A DNA stretch of 6,657 bases, taken from the NCBI GenBank assembly GCA_007122045.1, contig SKJM01000053.1, positions 1 through 6,657 on the forward strand, in the 5' to 3' direction. The translations under genes and the position numbers were made by a program. The stretch comes from Planctomycetales bacterium (lineage in GTDB: Bacteria; Planctomycetota; Planctomycetia; Pirellulales; Thermoguttaceae). Of the stretch, positions 5,063 through 6,657 are shown piece by piece. The number at the start of each line of letters is the position of its first letter. Within the stretch, counting starts at the first letter, position 1. The notes beneath the pieces were generated by a model. It saw only the letters and a list, made by a program, of their open reading frames with translations. It had not been told where the DNA came from and did no database searches.

Positions 5063-5069
5063 AAACGTC

Positions 5070-6587
5070 ATGAGATTCGCTCGAATCGGAAAGCACCTCT
5101 CGGCACTCGCCGTCGTGGCTGTGTTGCTTACCGCCTGCCCGGCGGTCCACGCGGCCGTCCTTTACCACACAACCTTCGGCGGCACGGCGAATTTGCCGCC
5201 GGAACACTGGGCGGTCCTCGCGGGCAACACGGAAAACCCCGGTTGGCACATTGACAGTGGGGGCGACTTCCGATTCAATCAGTCGTCAGCCATAGGACTG
5301 GCCACCTACACCGGGCCGCTGACCGACGGCACCTCGAGCGCCGCGCTGGAGAACTTCACCGTAGTTACCGAACTGCGCAAGAGCGACAGCACGTCGTCGC
5401 CAATGATCACGGGATTGGCGGCCCGGGTGCAGGACGCCGACAACCTGTATCATGCGCGTCTGCGCGGCAATAACCAGCTTCAGCTTTACCGCTTTATCAA
5501 CGGCGCCACGACCCAGTTGGGCCCCACGGTTATCACCACCGCCAACTACAGTTCCGGCCAAACCTGGCGCCTGAGTATGACCTTCGAGGGCGATCAGATC
5601 ACCACGAAACTCTTCGATCACAACAATGCCCTCCGGGGAGCGCTTACCGAGACCGATCCGACGTTCGCCAGCGGCTCGGTGGGGTTGCGGGCGCAGAATC
5701 CGTCGGCCTACGAGTCTTTCACCATCAAGACGCCCACCCTGCTGGCCTACGAGGGCTTCCACACCACGATCGACGGAGCGGGCGGCAGCTACCAGGCCGA
5801 TACGACGATCCGCGGCGCCAACGTGCCCCGGCTCGGCTTCACCGGCGCGTGGACTTCCGACGACCAGTTCGCCACCACGGTCGACTACTACCCGCGGACC
5901 GGCGGCTTGGTGCCCAACGTCGACACGACGCCCGGCATGCTCGAGATGTTCCGCACCAGCGGAGGCAGTGACGACTTGAAGTCGCTGCGGCGCAACCTCG
6001 ATTACCAGTTCGACCCGGAAGACGACATCTACATCAGCTACGCCTTCCAGTTCGACGACCTGGGCACTGCCAACGGGGGCTCGTTCATCGAAGTGCAGCT
6101 CGATGGCGCCGGCAACCGCGACCTGACGTTCCAAATCACCCCCGACGGCGACGGCCCCCACGGTATCGGGCAGCTCATCGGCGGCGGCGACGTGGGCGAC
6201 ACGATGGACCTGGGCACCATCACCGCCGGCGAGATGCATTCGCTGGTGATCAAAGTCGAGGGCACGCTCGACCGGCCCTCCGGCTACAACGCATACTACG
6301 ACGCGATTTCCGTGTGGCTCGACCCGAACCTCCACGATCCGGGCGATCCCGACGTCACCGGCTTCGGCGTGGCCCGCAACCAGGGGTCGACGCTGGGCGA
6401 CCTGGGAGCGTTCGACGCCTTGCAGCTTACGATTCGCCCGCAGCCGGCGCCGTTCTCGTTCTACTTCGACGAGTTCCGCATTGGCACTTCCTTCGATCTG
6501 GTGGCGCCCATTCCGGAGCCCTCCGGCGGGCTGCTGCTGTTGTTGGGCGCCGCGTGCGCCTTGCTACTGCGGCGGCGAAAGGGGTGA
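5070..6587 (+). CDS. exported PEP-CTERM protein with two beta-sandwich-like regions
   Basis: A 505-residue secreted protein. A basic N-terminus (R2, R5, K8) and hydrophobic core (10-22) give a signal peptide with a possible signal-peptidase-I cut after AVHA (25-28). LTAC (20-23) also matches a lipobox, an alternative reading. Residues about 30-220 resemble a LamG/concanavalin-like or DUF1080-type beta-sandwich (ENFTVVTELRKSD, GLAARVQDADNLYHARLRG, SSGQTWRLSMTFEGD). A second all-beta region runs from LLAYEGF (224-230) to FYFDEFRIG (464-472). The C-terminus is a PEP-CTERM sorting signal: IPEPS (481-485), a hydrophobic segment (486-500) and RRRK (501-504). Exosortase should recognise it, remove the tail and send the protein to the cell surface or exopolysaccharide matrix. 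No catalytic motif is recognised, so binding or structure is more likely than enzymatic activity (inference). It is preceded by two tandem promoters and a long leader. Three cysteines are present (C23, C496 and none in the mature body beyond the tail counted here as C496), so no internal disulfide is evident. Confidence 0.85.
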   Translation: MRFARIGKHLSALAVVAVLLTACPAVHAAVLYHTTFGGTANLPPEHWAVLAGNTENPGWHIDSGGDFRFNQSSAIGLATYTGPLTDGTSSAALENFTVVTELRKSDSTSSPMITGLAARVQDADNLYHARLRGNNQLQLYRFINGATTQLGPTVITTANYSSGQTWRLSMTFEGDQITTKLFDHNNALRGALTETDPTFASGSVGLRAQNPSAYESFTIKTPTLLAYEGFHTTIDGAGGSYQADTTIRGANVPRLGFTGAWTSDDQFATTVDYYPRTGGLVPNVDTTPGMLEMFRTSGGSDDLKSLRRNLDYQFDPEDDIYISYAFQFDDLGTANGGSFIEVQLDGAGNRDLTFQITPDGDGPHGIGQLIGGGDVGDTMDLGTITAGEMHSLVIKVEGTLDRPSGYNAYYDAISVWLDPNLHDPGDPDVTGFGVARNQGSTLGDLGAFDALQLTIRPQPAPFSFYFDEFRIGTSFDLVAPIPEPSGGLLLLLGAACALLLRRRKG

Positions 6588-6630
6588 ACCGGCGTGCTGG
6601 CCTCAAAGACGGACCGGAACGGACTGGAAC

Positions 6631-6635
6631 AAGGA
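6631..6635 (+). promoter_or_regulatory. ribosome binding site of the next gene
   Basis: AAGGA lies eight bases before the ATG at 6644, the same motif and spacing as the csp-like gene. It supports a real start at the right edge of the window. Confidence 0.45.
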
Positions 6636-6643
6636 ACCGTACC

Positions 6644-6657
6644 ATGCAACCGCAGCG
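6644..6657 (+). CDS. first codons of a further gene, cut by the window edge
   Basis: ATG followed by Gln-Pro-Gln and part of a codon beginning CG (Arg if complete). The support is the AAGGA site eight bases upstream and a 56-base gap after the PEP-CTERM stop on the same strand, so it may share that transcript. No function can be read from four residues. Confidence 0.4.

Noticed and set aside
4848..5069. N-terminal extension of the PEP-CTERM protein from the ATG at 4848
   Set aside because: That ATG overlaps the -10 box of P1, and the ATG at 4915 that of P2. The extension translates the tandem repeat, and a signal peptide with a good ribosome binding site starts at 5070.

Overview
The window looks like a chromosomal piece of a GC-rich planctomycete, probably of the Pirellulales type. 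This is inferred from the high GC content, a secreted protein ending in a PEP-CTERM sorting tail (PEP motif, hydrophobic stretch, Arg/Lys cluster), a PQQ-dependent sugar-dehydrogenase-like protein and a very cysteine-rich Csp/DUF326 protein. No rRNA, tRNA, CRISPR array, transposase or phage gene is visible.

Layout. (1) 2-883, plus strand: the C-terminal part of a glucose/sorbosone-dehydrogenase-type beta-propeller, cut by the window edge and followed at once by a small hairpin. (2) 1013-1348, plus strand: a 111-residue four-helix-bundle copper-storage-like protein with 25 cysteines. (3) 1349-1572: a convergent spacer with a strong GC hairpin, a second small hairpin and a short direct repeat. 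(4) 4358 down to 1573, minus strand: a tight three-gene run. In transcription order it holds an exported PDZ-PDZ-Cu/Zn superoxide dismutase fusion, then 12 nt later a six-helix, two-heme ferric-reductase/NOX-like flavocytochrome, then 2 nt later a 33-residue single-helix membrane peptide. (5) 4359-5069: a divergent intergenic region. Its plus-strand half carries a 67-bp tandem duplication; each copy has a near-consensus extended -10 sigma-70 promoter followed by a hairpin that would sit at the very 5' end of the mRNA. (6) 5070-6587, plus strand: an exported 505-residue PEP-CTERM protein with two beta-sandwich-like regions. (7) 6644 onward: the probable first codons of a further gene.

How the genes may work together (inference): the minus-strand operon joins a transmembrane NAD(P)H-fed electron-export protein to an exported superoxide dismutase, and a copper-storage-like protein is encoded next door. 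The theme is copper and superoxide at the cell envelope. Two readings fit: a metalloreductase/copper-homeostasis island, or a NOX-like superoxide source with a dedicated dismutase anchored or recruited by PDZ domains. The sequence alone cannot separate them. The PEP-CTERM protein and the PQQ enzyme are probably separate transcription units.
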